From Tomitella biformata AHU 1821 (GTDB lineage: Bacteria; Actinomycetota; Actinomycetes; Mycobacteriales; Mycobacteriaceae), in assembly GCF_000524475.1 (NCBI RefSeq), contig NZ_BAVQ01000037.1:1-64000 (forward strand): 64,000 nucleotides of DNA, written 5' to 3'. Below are positions 43,251-52,680 of the stretch, piece by piece; the stretch's first letter is position 1; each line of letters starts with the position of its first letter. Both the position numbers and the translations under genes were made by a program. The notes under the pieces are model-generated. The model saw only the letters and a program-made list of their open reading frames with translations. It did no database searches and was not told the DNA's origin.

Positions 43251-44423
43251 GTGCCGCTGCAAAAGCATCACCAGATCGTTTCCGTTGATGATCATCTTGT
43301 TGAGCACCCGCGGGTGTGGCAGGACCGTGTGCCGGCACGGATGAAGGACGCCGCCCCGAAGATCTTGGAGGTGAATGGCGCCCACCAGTGGTCCTACGAC
43401 GGCGGGATCTACCCGACAATCGGCTTGAACGCCGTCGCCGGCAAAGATCCGAAGGAGTGGGGCATGGACCCGATCCGGTATGAGGACATGATCCCGGGTT
43501 GCTATGACCCGGCCGCGCGTCTCAAGGACATGGATCTGGACGGCATCGAGGCGGCGCTGTGCTTCCCGTCGTTCCCGGGCTTCGGCGGCGGCATGTTCCA
43601 CCGGGCCAACGACAAGGAGCTCGCGCTCGAATGTGTCAAGGCGTGGAACGACTTCCACATCGATGAGTGGTGCGCCACCGACCCGGCGCGCTACATCCCG
43701 ATGTCGATCCTGCCCACCTGGGACATTGACCTGTGCGTGGCCGAGGCGAAGCGGGTCGCGGCAAAGGGCTCGCGGACGATCTCGTTCCCCGATGCGCCGG
43801 TCCCGTTGGGCCTGCCGTCGTTCCACTCTCGGCACTGGGATCCGCTGTGGCAGGTCTGCGCGGACGCCAAGATGCCGATCTCGCTGCACTTCGGATCCGG
43901 GGCGTATGTGCCGGGCTTTTCCTTCTCCGCATTCAAGCCGGTGCCGGGACAGATGCCCGAGATCGAAGCCCCGTTCGCGGTGGCCATCACGCTGTTCTCG
44001 ACCAACTTGATGTGGAGCACGGTGGACTTGCTGTTCTCCGGGGCACTGCAGCGCTTCCCGGATCTGCAGTTCTCGTTGGCGGAGGGTGGCATCGGCTGGA
44101 TCCCATACATCCTCGAGCGCTCGGACTTCGTGTGGGAACGCCACCGCTGGTACCAGAAGATCGACTTCGACGCGAAGCCCTCAGACCTGTTCAGAGAGCA
44201 CTTCTGGGGCTGCTTCATCGATGATGAGCATGGCGTGAAGAACCGTCACCAGATTGGGATCGATCGCATCATGCTGGAGAGCGACTTCCCGCATTCCGAC
44301 TCGAATTGGCCGAATAGCCGCAAGCGCGCCGCAGAGGTGCTGGCGGACGTGCCGGATGACGAGGTGGCCAAGATCGTCGAGCTCAATGCCAGAAAGATGC
44401 TCCGCTTCCCTCGTCTGGCATAG
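43251..44423 (+). CDS. Amidohydrolase family protein (Amidohydro_2, ACMSD-like)
   Basis: 390 residues of the TIM-barrel amidohydrolase_2 group. N-terminal SVDDHLVEHP, central ISLHFGSG with a metal-side His, and C-terminal IMLESDFPHSDSNWP with the conserved Asp are visible. Members decarboxylate or hydrolyse, for example orsellinate-, resorcylate- or ACMSD-type substrates. GGAAGGA lies six bases before GTG 43251. It precedes a branched-chain-type binding lipoprotein and a CoA-transferase, linking it to uptake of an organic acid. Confidence 0.92.
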   Translation: MPLQKHHQIVSVDDHLVEHPRVWQDRVPARMKDAAPKILEVNGAHQWSYDGGIYPTIGLNAVAGKDPKEWGMDPIRYEDMIPGCYDPAARLKDMDLDGIEAALCFPSFPGFGGGMFHRANDKELALECVKAWNDFHIDEWCATDPARYIPMSILPTWDIDLCVAEAKRVAAKGSRTISFPDAPVPLGLPSFHSRHWDPLWQVCADAKMPISLHFGSGAYVPGFSFSAFKPVPGQMPEIEAPFAVAITLFSTNLMWSTVDLLFSGALQRFPDLQFSLAEGGIGWIPYILERSDFVWERHRWYQKIDFDAKPSDLFREHFWGCFIDDEHGVKNRHQIGIDRIMLESDFPHSDSNWPNSRKRAAEVLADVPDDEVAKIVELNARKMLRFPRLA

Positions 44424-44496
44424 GCGTGCGCCGGCCCCACTCCGCCGGCGATCAGTCGTTCTACCAGGTAATGCTCCTCTAGAGAAAAGAGAGAAA

Positions 44497-45780
44497 ATGC
44501 GTAATTCAACCAGCCGCTGGCGTCTCGCCCTCGGAGTGCCACTCGCGGTGACGGTCGCGTTGGCGCTTGCCAGCTGCAGTTCCTCGACGGACTCCTCATC
44601 TGGCGGCGCATCTGGCAACGCTGGCGGGGGTTCCTCGGAGGCGGCGCTTGGAACCGCGAACAAGGCGACGGGCACTCCGGTCACCATCGGCTTCATCAGC
44701 GACGGCAAGGGCGAGGCACTCGACAACACCGACGAGTTCAAGGGCGCGCAGGCGGCGGCGGCCTACGCGAACGACTACCTCGGCGGCATCGGGGGCCACC
44801 CCATCGAGGTGAAGGTCTGTGAGGCCCGGCAGATCCCGGCGGCCGCGACAGATTGCTCGAATCAGATGGTGAGCGCCAACGTGGCGGCCGTGGTGCAGGG
44901 CGCCCTCGCGGAGGTCGACCAGACGATCCCGGCGCTGACGGCGGCCAACATTCCACTGCTGGTCGGCATCGCCAGCACGCAGACGGCATTGACGACGCCG
45001 GGCGTGTTCTCCTTGTTCAACGGATTGTCCTACTTTGGAGCGCCGGCGGGGCTGGCCAAGGCCGAGGGGCTGAAGACCGCGAACATGGTCGTGATCGCGG
45101 TGCCCGGCGCGGAGGGCCCCGCCCGGCAGATCGGTGTCCAGCTCTACAAGAACGCCGGCGTCGAGGCATCGGTCACCGCGGTTGCCCCAGGCACCGCGGA
45201 CATGACCCCGCAGATCACCTCCGCGGCGTCGAGCAAGCCGGGCATGTTCCACGTGTTCGGCAATGACAGCTTCTGCACCAGCGCGTTCAAGGCCATCAAG
45301 ACGGTCGCCGCGGACACGAAAATCGTCGCGATCGACCGCTGCCTTGACCCGGCCGCGGCATCGTCAATCCCCGGCGGCTATGCGGGCGTCCAGGTTGTCA
45401 CCACGTCGAACTTGTCCAAGGACACAGAGGAGGCCCAGCTGTTCCAGGCGATCCTCGACAAGTACGGCGACGGCGCCAAGTTCGGCACCACCGCGGCATT
45501 CGGCTACTCCCCGATGCTGGGCATGATCCAGGCGCTGAATGCGGCAGGGCTGACCGAGGTGACGCCGGCGACGATTCTCGCCGGTATCAAGTCTGCGCCC
45601 CCCACCCTCTACCCGCTGGCCAACGGGGCCAAGTTCCAGTGCAATGGCGAGCAGATGGCAATCTCGCCGAACATTTGCAACTCGGACGGAATCATCGCGA
45701 CGTCGGACAAGGACGGCAACTTGTCGGACTACCAGTTGATCGCCGGTGACCCGTCGCTGTACGCGATGCCCACCAGCTGA
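44497..45780 (+). CDS. Branched-chain-type (LivK/Peripla_BP_6) substrate-binding lipoprotein
   Basis: 427 residues. Lipoprotein signal ends LASC (Cys27), followed by a Ser/Gly-rich linker and the type I periplasmic fold (VTIGFISDGKGEALDN, VSANVAAVVQGA, AAFGYSPMLGMIQAL). It is the only Liv-type binding protein in the window and should serve the fused LivHMG/LivF importer encoded on the opposite strand 1.4 kb away. The surroundings suggest an aromatic or aliphatic acid rather than an amino acid as ligand. Upstream in-frame extension is rejected because it overlaps the amidohydrolase. Confidence 0.92.
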   Translation: MRNSTSRWRLALGVPLAVTVALALASCSSSTDSSSGGASGNAGGGSSEAALGTANKATGTPVTIGFISDGKGEALDNTDEFKGAQAAAAYANDYLGGIGGHPIEVKVCEARQIPAAATDCSNQMVSANVAAVVQGALAEVDQTIPALTAANIPLLVGIASTQTALTTPGVFSLFNGLSYFGAPAGLAKAEGLKTANMVVIAVPGAEGPARQIGVQLYKNAGVEASVTAVAPGTADMTPQITSAASSKPGMFHVFGNDSFCTSAFKAIKTVAADTKIVAIDRCLDPAAASSIPGGYAGVQVVTTSNLSKDTEEAQLFQAILDKYGDGAKFGTTAAFGYSPMLGMIQALNAAGLTEVTPATILAGIKSAPPTLYPLANGAKFQCNGEQMAISPNICNSDGIIATSDKDGNLSDYQLIAGDPSLYAMPTS

Positions 45781-45802
45781 TCAACCCCCGCTCGAACAGC
45801 AT

Positions 45803-45842
45803 GGCGCCCGTCGCCCGGAGAGAACTTCGCGTGGCGGGCGCC
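45803..45842 (+). terminator. Weak hairpin after the binding-protein gene
   Basis: GGCGCCCG (45803-45810) and CGGGCGCC (45835-45842) pair with a 24-base loop; no T-run follows. A transcript-end or processing role is possible. Confidence 0.4.
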
Positions 45843-45897
45843 GCGTTGCCGCGGCCCTGGCGCCGATTCATCACCATAAGTAGAGAGGGCGAGTGAC

Positions 45898-47115
45898 GTG
45901 TCACTGCCATTAGAGGGTATCCGGGTCATCGAGCTCGCGGAGCAAGGCTTCGTTCCCACCACGGGCGCTGCGCTGGCGGACTTTGGCGCCGACGTGATCA
46001 AGATCGAGCGGCCCAGCGGTGATCCGATGCGACAGGTGATCGCCGCGGGCATGGTGCCGACGGGGGAGGACGGCTACGACTTCCTGTTCGAGCTGTTCAA
46101 TCGGAACAAGCGTGGCATCGCGCTCGATATCACCGGGCCCGAGGGCCGTGCCGTGTTCGAGCGGCTGCTCAGGTCCGCGGACGTGTACATCACCAATCAG
46201 CTGCCGCGGGTGCAACGCAAGTTGGCCACCGAGCCCGCGGACCTGCTGGCGATCAACCCGAAGCTGGTGATCGCGCGCGGACATGGGCAGGGGCAACGCG
46301 GCCCGGACGCGGAGACGGGTGGCTACGACGCCGTCTCCTACTGGTCGCGTGGCAGCGTCGCGCATGTGCTCACAGACAAGGCCGCGGTGGAGCCGGCGAT
46401 GCAGCGGCCGGCGCTCGGCGATATCCCCTCCGGGACCTATCTCACCGCGGGGGTGTGCGCCGCGCTTGTGCAGGTCGCGCGGACGGGCAAGGGGATGGTC
46501 GTGGACACCTCGCTGCTCAACGCGGCGACGTGGACGCTCGGGCCCGATCTGGCCTACACGTCCATGACGGGCGAGCAGATGCCGCTGGGCGTCGCCCCGC
46601 GCAGCCCGCTGACGATGCCGTACCGCACCGTCGATGACCGGTTCGTCAACCTCATGATGATCAACGAGGACCGGTATTGGGGGCCTGCCACCACCGCGCT
46701 CGGCCTGACTGCCCTCGCCGATCGGTACCCCGACGCCGCGGCCCGGCGTCCGCACTGGTTGGAGTTGCGGGAGCCGTTCCAAGCGGCGATCGGCGCCTTG
46801 ACCAAGGCGGAGGTGGAGCGCGCGCTGCGGGAACACGAGTGCATCTATTCGTTCTACGCCACGCCCCAGGAGGTGCTCGGGGACGAGGCGGTGTCGCTGA
46901 ACGGCTATCTGATGCAGCACCCCGAGCACCCGTCGGTGCGGCTGCCGGCCGCGCCCGTGCAATTCGACAATCAGCTCCCGGCCATCCACCGCGCAAGCCC
47001 GCGGATAGGCGAGCACACCGCGGAGGTGCTCGCCGAGATGGCATTCGGCGCGGAGGAGGTCGCCGGCCTGCTGGCGGCGGGAGTGGCCGTCCAACATGGG
47101 GGTCCCGGCGCGTGA
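45898..47115 (+). CDS. CaiB/BaiF family III CoA-transferase (paralogue of 36159 gene)
   Basis: 405 residues, same length and same order of segments as the gene at 36159 (GIRVIELAEQGFVPTTGAALADFGADVIKIERPS in parts, LFELFNRNKRGIALDI, GGYDAVSYWSRGSVAH, SLLNAATWTLGPDLAYTS). Asp of GGYDA is the likely acyl-enzyme residue. Start is GTG at 45898. The two copies sit next to different importers (peptide-type and Liv-type), suggesting each handles a related substrate brought in by its own transporter. Confidence 0.93.
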   Translation: MSLPLEGIRVIELAEQGFVPTTGAALADFGADVIKIERPSGDPMRQVIAAGMVPTGEDGYDFLFELFNRNKRGIALDITGPEGRAVFERLLRSADVYITNQLPRVQRKLATEPADLLAINPKLVIARGHGQGQRGPDAETGGYDAVSYWSRGSVAHVLTDKAAVEPAMQRPALGDIPSGTYLTAGVCAALVQVARTGKGMVVDTSLLNAATWTLGPDLAYTSMTGEQMPLGVAPRSPLTMPYRTVDDRFVNLMMINEDRYWGPATTALGLTALADRYPDAAARRPHWLELREPFQAAIGALTKAEVERALREHECIYSFYATPQEVLGDEAVSLNGYLMQHPEHPSVRLPAAPVQFDNQLPAIHRASPRIGEHTAEVLAEMAFGAEEVAGLLAAGVAVQHGGPGA

Positions 47116-47165
47116 GCGCGGGGGAGCGCTGACCTGGCGCTGGCGCTGAGGCCGGCGAGTACGCA

Positions 47166-47209
47166 GATCGCTGATGCCGCCCCGGACTGCTGGGGCGGCA
47201 TCAGCGATC
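47166..47209. terminator. Strong terminator hairpin between convergent genes
   Basis: A perfect 18-bp inverted repeat (47166-47183 and 47192-47209) with an 8-base loop. It overlaps the thioesterase stop codon on the minus strand and lies 50 bases after the CoA-transferase stop. Confidence 0.85.
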
Positions 47210-47816
47210 AAGGCTGGTCGTCTCGGAGCTTGATGAACAGGGCCGACGCGTCGGCCAGCAGCGTCTCGCCGTGCCAGAGCCGGCCGGTGGCCACGATCTT
47301 GCGGCCCTGCACCGAGTCGATGGTCGCGTCCACGTGCAACTCCACGCCGGTGGGCGTGACAACGCGGTAGTTCACGGTCAAGGCGGCGGTGCGGATACGG
47401 CCGTGGCCGCTCTGTGCCGCCAGGACGCCGAGCGCCTCGTCGAACAGCAGCGGCTGCGTGCCGCCGTGCACGATGTGCGAGCCCTCGGAGAACGCCGCGT
47501 TGAAGGTGACCCGTCCGCGCATCGAGTGCGCGGACTCTTCGTCGACAGTCATCGGCGCCAGCAACGGGTGCCCGCGCCCGGGGAGGCTTGGGGACCGCCC
47601 GGCGAACCGCCGGGCCTCGGGGGCATGGCTGGCCTCGAGCTGGTCCGCGACGGCGCTGAGCGCCGCTGTCACCGAACGAATCTGCGCGGCAGTGGGGCAC
47701 GCGGTCGCGAGGCCGTCCGCAAGTCGGCGGTACTGCGTGAGGGCGTGGTCCCATGCGGCGACGTCCTCGCCGGTGCCGCGGATCCCCGCGGACGCCGGCC
47801 GATCAGACGGCGACAT
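47208..47816 (-). CDS. PaaI-type hot-dog thioesterase
   Basis: 202 residues. C-terminal hot-dog domain with IVHGGTQPLLFDEALG (the HGG and downstream Asp/Glu of PaaI enzymes), VNYRVVTPTG and SVQGRKIVATG. An N-terminal helical segment of about 70 residues precedes it. It should hydrolyse an acyl- or aryl-CoA thioester. The ATG at 47816 overlaps the livF stop by 14 bases, so it is the last gene of the importer operon. A related thioesterase lies at 51988 at the other end of the same importer. Confidence 0.88.
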   Translation of the reverse strand: MSPSDRPASAGIRGTGEDVAAWDHALTQYRRLADGLATACPTAAQIRSVTAALSAVADQLEASHAPEARRFAGRSPSLPGRGHPLLAPMTVDEESAHSMRGRVTFNAAFSEGSHIVHGGTQPLLFDEALGVLAAQSGHGRIRTAALTVNYRVVTPTGVELHVDATIDSVQGRKIVATGRLWHGETLLADASALFIKLRDDQP

Positions 47817-48531
47817 CGGCAGCCCCGCCCATATACGCCTCTTCCAGTCGCGCGGGATTCGCGGCCAGTTCGGCGGCGCTGCCCCGCAGGTGCACGCTGC
47901 CGTGCACCACGACGATCGCCTGGTCCGCGACCTCCAGCGCGAGCTTGACATGCTGTTCGACGAGGACCACGACCACCTTGGACTGGTCCGCGACCTGGCG
48001 GACCATGGGCAGCAGATCCTCGACGATGACCGGCGCGAGACCCATGCTCATCTCGTCGATCAGCAGGACCTTTGGATTCTGGACCAGGGCGCGGGCAACC
48101 GCCAACATCTGTTGCTCGCCTCCGGACAGCTCGCCTGCCGCGAGCTTCAGCCGCTTGGCGAGAGCGGGGAACATCTCCATCGTCTCCGCCAGCTCCGGGC
48201 CGCCCTTCTTCCGCGCTAGGTACAGGTTCTCCCGCACGGTCAGCGTGTTGAACAGCGCGCGCTGGTCGGGCACCAGCACAACCCCCGACCGGTTGGCGAC
48301 ACCAGGCCGGCCGTTCCGCAGGGGGGTGCCGTTGACGATCACTTGACCGGCCATCCGGGGTATGAGGCCGGCGATGCTGGTCATCAATGTGGTCTTGCCG
48401 GCGCCGTTTGGCCCGAGGACGGCCAGGACCTGTCCGGGCTGGAGGGAGAGATTGAAATCTCGGATCACGGAGACCTTGCCGTGGCCGACTGTGAGGTCGC
48501 GGCATTCCAACAGGGGGGTGGGCTCGGTCAT
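47803..48531 (-). CDS. ABC importer ATPase, branched-chain type (LivF-like)
   Basis: 242 residues. Walker A GPNGAGKTT, signature LSGGEQQML, Walker B VLLIDEMSMGLAP and the switch VEQHVKLAL are LivF-typical. ATG 48531 overlaps the stop of the fused LivHMG gene (ATGA). It forms a heterodimer with the LivG part of that chain. Confidence 0.93.
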   Translation of the reverse strand: MTEPTPLLECRDLTVGHGKVSVIRDFNLSLQPGQVLAVLGPNGAGKTTLMTSIAGLIPRMAGQVIVNGTPLRNGRPGVANRSGVVLVPDQRALFNTLTVRENLYLARKKGGPELAETMEMFPALAKRLKLAAGELSGGEQQMLAVARALVQNPKVLLIDEMSMGLAPVIVEDLLPMVRQVADQSKVVVVLVEQHVKLALEVADQAIVVVHGSVHLRGSAAELAANPARLEEAYMGGAADVAV

Positions 48532-51302
48532 GAGTGGGCAACTTCCTCTTCGTGGGCGCTGCCAAGGTAGGCCTTGGCCACCGTCCGGTCGGCGCGAATT
48601 TCGGCGGGGGTGCCGGAGGCGATGATCTCGCCGAAATTCAGCACGTGAATCTGGTCGCAGAGCCCGAGCACGAGGCTCATATCGTGGTCGACCATGACGA
48701 GGGTGACGCCGTGGTCGCGGATTTGACGGAGCTTCTCGCCGAGCCACTGGCTCTCGGAGGTGTCGAGCCCTCCGGCCGGCTCGTCGAGCAACAGCACCTC
48801 GGGGTCGCCCACGAGTGCCCGGGCGATGGAGACGAGTTGGCGCTGCCCCTGGGACAGTTCGCCCGCCGGGCGCTCGCGGACCTCGGATAGGCCCAGCAGA
48901 GTGAACACGCGGTCTAGCCGCCCGGCCTCGTCCGCGCGCTCGTCCTTGTCTGCTCCGATGCCGTGGCGCGCCGCGGTGAGGCCGACCCTGACGTTTTCGC
49001 CGACACTCAGATCGTCATAGAGCTCGATCGCTTGGAAAGTCCGGCCGAGACCGCTCCGAATACGTTGATGCGGCTGCAGGGCGTCGATCTTGCGGTCCCC
49101 CAGCAGCACGTCGCCGGTGCTCGGCGCGAAGCCGCTGATCGCGTCGATGAGGGTGGTCTTGCCTGCGCCGTTGGGCCCGATCAGTCCGACGACCGCACCC
49201 TTGGGCACCGAGATCGTGACGTCGTCGACGGCGACGACGCCGCCGTAGCGCACGGAGATCCCGCGCAGCTCGAGGACGGTGGGGGCGTCCGCCCGGAATG
49301 AGCTCTTGCCCGCGGGCGCCGCCGGCAGCTCGTCCTCCTCGGATGCGGCCAGCGAGCCGACTGCCGCGGTTAGGTCGTCGGGCTGGCGCCGCTTCGCGAT
49401 GAGCTGGTGGGCCGGCCCGACGATCCCCTCTGGGTTCGCGATCACGGTCAGGATCAACAGGACGCTGGAGATGACGGCGAACCAACCGCCCGCCGAGAAC
49501 ACCTCGTCGACCACGATGTAGACCAGGCCATTCGCCCCGATGATCCCGGCGAGGATGCCGCCGGAGACTGAGGTGATGCCGGCGAGGTACACGCTGCCGA
49601 AGAGGATGAGGCCGCCGAGCGCGGAGAACGAGTTGAAGGTGACCGTCTGCTGCTGGTAGGCGAGCAGCGACCCGCCGAGCCCGGCGATGAAGGCGGCGAT
49701 GGCGAAGGCGAGGATCTTGACCCGCACGACGCTCACACCGGCCGCGGCGGCGGACCGCTCGTTGGCGCGGACGGCGAGCATCTGGGAGCCAATCTGGCTG
49801 CGGCGCAGCATCGCGACACCGATAGCGACGGCGGTGAGCACGAGCAGGCACAGGATGCCGAACTGGATGCGGGGATAGGAGTGGCCCGTGCCGATGCCGA
49901 GGTCCCAGCCGAAGAGGGTGGGATTGGCGACGCTGACGCCGCCGGACCCGATGAAGTCCACGTTCCGGAACCAGAAGGCCTCGAGGGCGAACGCCAATGC
50001 GAAGGTCACCACGGCCACGGTGAGCCCGCGGATCCGCAGCGCCGGCAGTCCGATCGCCACACCCAGGACCGTGGCCGCGACGGCGGCGAGCAGAGGGGCG
50101 AAGGGGAACGGGATATGCAGGGTGGTCGTGATGGGGCCGAGGCTGAATCCTGCGACGCCGGCGATGGTCAGCTGGGCGAGCGACACCTGGCCCGCGTACC
50201 CGGTGACGACGACCGTCGATAGGGCGATGATCGCCAGGATCATGCTGACGATCAACCCGTTGAGATAGCGGTCGTGGAGGACGAACAGCCCGATTAGCGC
50301 GACGGCCACCGCGACGACTGTCGCTGGCAGCACCCGTTGGGGCCGGGGAGCCCGGCCGAGGGTCTGCAGGATTATGGCGCCTCTGCCGGGCAGGGGGCGG
50401 GCGCGGATGACCAGTACCAGCAGGATCAACACCAGCGGAACGAGCTCCGGCAGCCCAGAGGACGGCAAGAAATCGTAGGTTGCGGACAGGTACAGCATCT
50501 CGGACTGCAGCGCACCCACCACGAGCCCCGCCAGCACCGCCATGATGACGGATTCGAAGCGCGCGACGATGGCCGCGGCGAGGGCGGGCACGATGAACAG
50601 GGTGTACGCCACTGGGATCAGGGGAACAATCGGCGCGATCAGGATGCCAGCGAGTCCCGCGACCGCGGAGCTGAGCATCCAGTTGTAGGCGGCGATGCGA
50701 TCGGGCGAGATGCCGCTGACGAATGCGCCGCGTTCGGTCTCCGCCGCGGCGCGTGTCGCGAGACCGAACTTGGTGTAGCGGAAACCGACAGCGAGCACGA
50801 CCGCGACAGCGATGATCAGCAACGCGAAGTAGATCCGGTCGGAGTTGACGTGGATGTCACCGGAGGACCACACGTCGGTGGGCAGGATTGGGCTGACCGT
50901 GACCGGGGACGTGCCCAGCTTCTGCGCCACCAGCCCGGTGATCACCAGCGACAGCCCCAACGCCGCGACGGCTCTGGCCACTGGCGGCGCCGTGCGCAGC
51001 GGACGGAATATGAGCAGATAGAGAACTAGCCCGAAGACCGCGGCAATCGCCACAGCGAGGATAAGTGCCGGCCACATTCCTAGGGGGCCGCCGATGCTGA
51101 TCGAGTTGGGCAGGCCCGGGATCAACAGCAAGAGTTCGCCCTGGCGGAGGTAGGCGTAGACGTACGCCGCGTAGAGGGCGATCGCGCCCGTGGCGAAGTT
51201 CAACACACCGGAACTGCGGTAAGTCAGCACCAGCGCGAGAGCCAGGGCTCCGAACACTGCGCCGTTGCCGAGGCCTAGGACGAGGAAGACAAGATGCTGC
51301 AT
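48528..51302 (-). CDS. Fused LivH-LivM-LivG branched-chain-type ABC importer (permease-permease-ATPase)
   Basis: 924 residues in one open frame. Residues about 1-300 are LivH (LTYRSSGVLNFATGAIALYAAY in part, ARPLPG end), about 315-640 are LivM (TGYAGQVSLAQ, LPALRIRGLTVAVVTFA in part, SGGILAGIIGANGL), and about 685-924 are LivG (Walker A GPNGAGKTT, signature LSQGQRQLV, Walker B VLLLDEPAGGLD). The LivM-LivG fusion is widespread in actinobacteria, but a chain with both permeases plus ATPase is less usual. A linker of about 45 acidic/Ala-rich residues precedes LivG. AAAGGG lies about 11 bases before ATG 51302. Binding protein is probably the lipoprotein at 44497. Confidence 0.93.
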   Translation of the reverse strand: MQHLVFLVLGLGNGAVFGALALALVLTYRSSGVLNFATGAIALYAAYVYAYLRQGELLLLIPGLPNSISIGGPLGMWPALILAVAIAAVFGLVLYLLIFRPLRTAPPVARAVAALGLSLVITGLVAQKLGTSPVTVSPILPTDVWSSGDIHVNSDRIYFALLIIAVAVVLAVGFRYTKFGLATRAAAETERGAFVSGISPDRIAAYNWMLSSAVAGLAGILIAPIVPLIPVAYTLFIVPALAAAIVARFESVIMAVLAGLVVGALQSEMLYLSATYDFLPSSGLPELVPLVLILLVLVIRARPLPGRGAIILQTLGRAPRPQRVLPATVVAVAVALIGLFVLHDRYLNGLIVSMILAIIALSTVVVTGYAGQVSLAQLTIAGVAGFSLGPITTTLHIPFPFAPLLAAVAATVLGVAIGLPALRIRGLTVAVVTFALAFALEAFWFRNVDFIGSGGVSVANPTLFGWDLGIGTGHSYPRIQFGILCLLVLTAVAIGVAMLRRSQIGSQMLAVRANERSAAAAGVSVVRVKILAFAIAAFIAGLGGSLLAYQQQTVTFNSFSALGGLILFGSVYLAGITSVSGGILAGIIGANGLVYIVVDEVFSAGGWFAVISSVLLILTVIANPEGIVGPAHQLIAKRRQPDDLTAAVGSLAASEEDELPAAPAGKSSFRADAPTVLELRGISVRYGGVVAVDDVTISVPKGAVVGLIGPNGAGKTTLIDAISGFAPSTGDVLLGDRKIDALQPHQRIRSGLGRTFQAIELYDDLSVGENVRVGLTAARHGIGADKDERADEAGRLDRVFTLLGLSEVRERPAGELSQGQRQLVSIARALVGDPEVLLLDEPAGGLDTSESQWLGEKLRQIRDHGVTLVMVDHDMSLVLGLCDQIHVLNFGEIIASGTPAEIRADRTVAKAYLGSAHEEEVAHS

Positions 51303-51613
51303 CGACGATGCGCCCTTTCTGGTGAATCATTCGGTGGTGACGTGGACGTTAGAAATTTGACGACGGGATGGCGGTGGATGGTGCCGCGGGTTTCCGCGGC
51401 ACCGGCGCCCGTTTGGGTGTCGGAGTCCGGCCGTCTTGGCGACAAGTTGCCAGGTCAGGCGTGAAAATTCGTGAACGCGGAGATGGTCGACGTCCGCGAT
51501 AGGGCGGTGCGGGGCTGGCTCGCATTCCTTGCCACCCCCTCGTTGATGTGATGCACTTCACTGGCAGTGTAGATATAACTGTCAGAAGACGGCAAGCTTT
51601 TAGGAGGATTCCG
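51303..51613. promoter_or_regulatory. Divergent control region of the Liv importer and small-protein unit
   Basis: 311 bases without a gene. A -10-like TATAAC (51574-51579) is directly followed by GTCAGA (51581-51586), 28 bases before the small-protein start, so a bound repressor would block that promoter. No other structure was recognised. Confidence 0.5.
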
Positions 51614-51910
51614 ATGGTTGACGACAGCGCGGCGGAGTCGGGCACGGCACGCGAGGAAGAGGACGATCACGACCTGCTCACCTTCGGGGAGGCGGGCGCG
51701 AGGCTGAGCGGGGAGGTGGCGGAGCTTGTTGCCCGTGTCCGGAAGCTGGAGGCGGAGGGTGGCGCCGGCGAGGAGGAGCTCGACGACGCGAGGGGCAGGC
51801 TCGCGGATTTGCGGGCCGCGGCGGAACGCAATGCCCGGCACCCCATCAACGATGCGAACTTCGCCCGATTTTTTGGCTATGAGGGCACCGCGCGCCAGAA
51901 CATCCCATAG
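51614..51910 (+). CDS. Small acidic coiled-coil protein of unknown function
   Basis: 98 residues. An acidic N-terminus (DDSAAESG, EEEDDHD) is followed by a heptad-like helix (GEAGARLSGEVAELVARVRKLE in part) and a second charged helix, then a short basic end. No signal peptide, membrane helix or known catalytic motif. AGGAGG precedes the ATG by six to seven bases. It opens a plus-strand unit with a thioesterase and an NTF2-like protein, and may be an oligomerisation or scaffold factor; that is a guess. Confidence 0.72.
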   Translation: MVDDSAAESGTAREEEDDHDLLTFGEAGARLSGEVAELVARVRKLEAEGGAGEEELDDARGRLADLRAAAERNARHPINDANFARFFGYEGTARQNIP

Positions 51911-51987
51911 GGGCCGGCGCGAAGGTCTCGCCTGAGGCGACGGTCGGACGATTTCCCCAGATTGGGGCAGAAGAAGGAGTGACAGGC

Positions 51988-52608
51988 ATGCCAATGATCG
52001 ACCACCCTGCGGAATTGGAGGAAGCCTCAAGGGCTGCGCTCTCCACCAGGGTCCCGGACGAGTTCGACACGCTGGTCGACGAATTTCATCGTCTGCAGTC
52101 GGCCATCAGTGTCGGGGCGCCGAGCATGGCGCTGTGCGCCGAGATCGCTGGCGAACTACGTTCGGCGACCGCGCGACTCGAGCAGTTCCGCGCTCCTGAG
52201 GAGGGGCGGCTGTCCCGGCGCGCGGATAATTTCGACCAGTGCCACCATCCGGTCTTGACGCCGTGGGTGGTCGTCGAGATTGGGGACCGCCATCTGGTCG
52301 CCACCGTCGAGTTCAACGACGCGCACCTCGGCGGCCCTGAGGCCGTGCACGGGGGAGTGATCACCCTGTTCTTCGACGAGTTCCTGGGAATCTTCGTCGG
52401 CCTGCAGACCGATCCCGACACCCGCACCGCATACCTCAAGGTGGACTACCGCCGGGTCACGCCGGCGAACCGGAAGCTGACGGTGACGGCCACGATCAAT
52501 AGCGTCGAGGGGCGCAAGACCCTCATCCGCGGCCAACTCAAGGACGGTGACGAACTGCTGGCGGAGGCCGAGGGCCTGTTTATCCGTCTGCGGCCCGACC
52601 TTGGGTGA
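51988..52608 (+). CDS. PaaI-type hot-dog thioesterase (paralogue of 47208 gene)
   Basis: 206 residues, same two-part layout as the thioesterase at 47208: helical N-terminus (DEFDTLVDEFHRLQSA) and hot-dog domain with AVHGGVITLFFDEFLG, VDYRRVTPANR and SVEGRKTLIRG. AAGGAG lies eight bases before ATG 51988; GTG 51979 is an alternative. Acyl-CoA hydrolysis is expected. With the first copy it brackets the Liv importer. Confidence 0.88.
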   Translation: MPMIDHPAELEEASRAALSTRVPDEFDTLVDEFHRLQSAISVGAPSMALCAEIAGELRSATARLEQFRAPEEGRLSRRADNFDQCHHPVLTPWVVVEIGDRHLVATVEFNDAHLGGPEAVHGGVITLFFDEFLGIFVGLQTDPDTRTAYLKVDYRRVTPANRKLTVTATINSVEGRKTLIRGQLKDGDELLAEAEGLFIRLRPDLG

Positions 52609-52680
52609 GTTCACGCGCGACCGGTAGTGCATTCCGCGAACTGAATTCGCGGACGATGACGAATTGAGAGGTTGACAATA

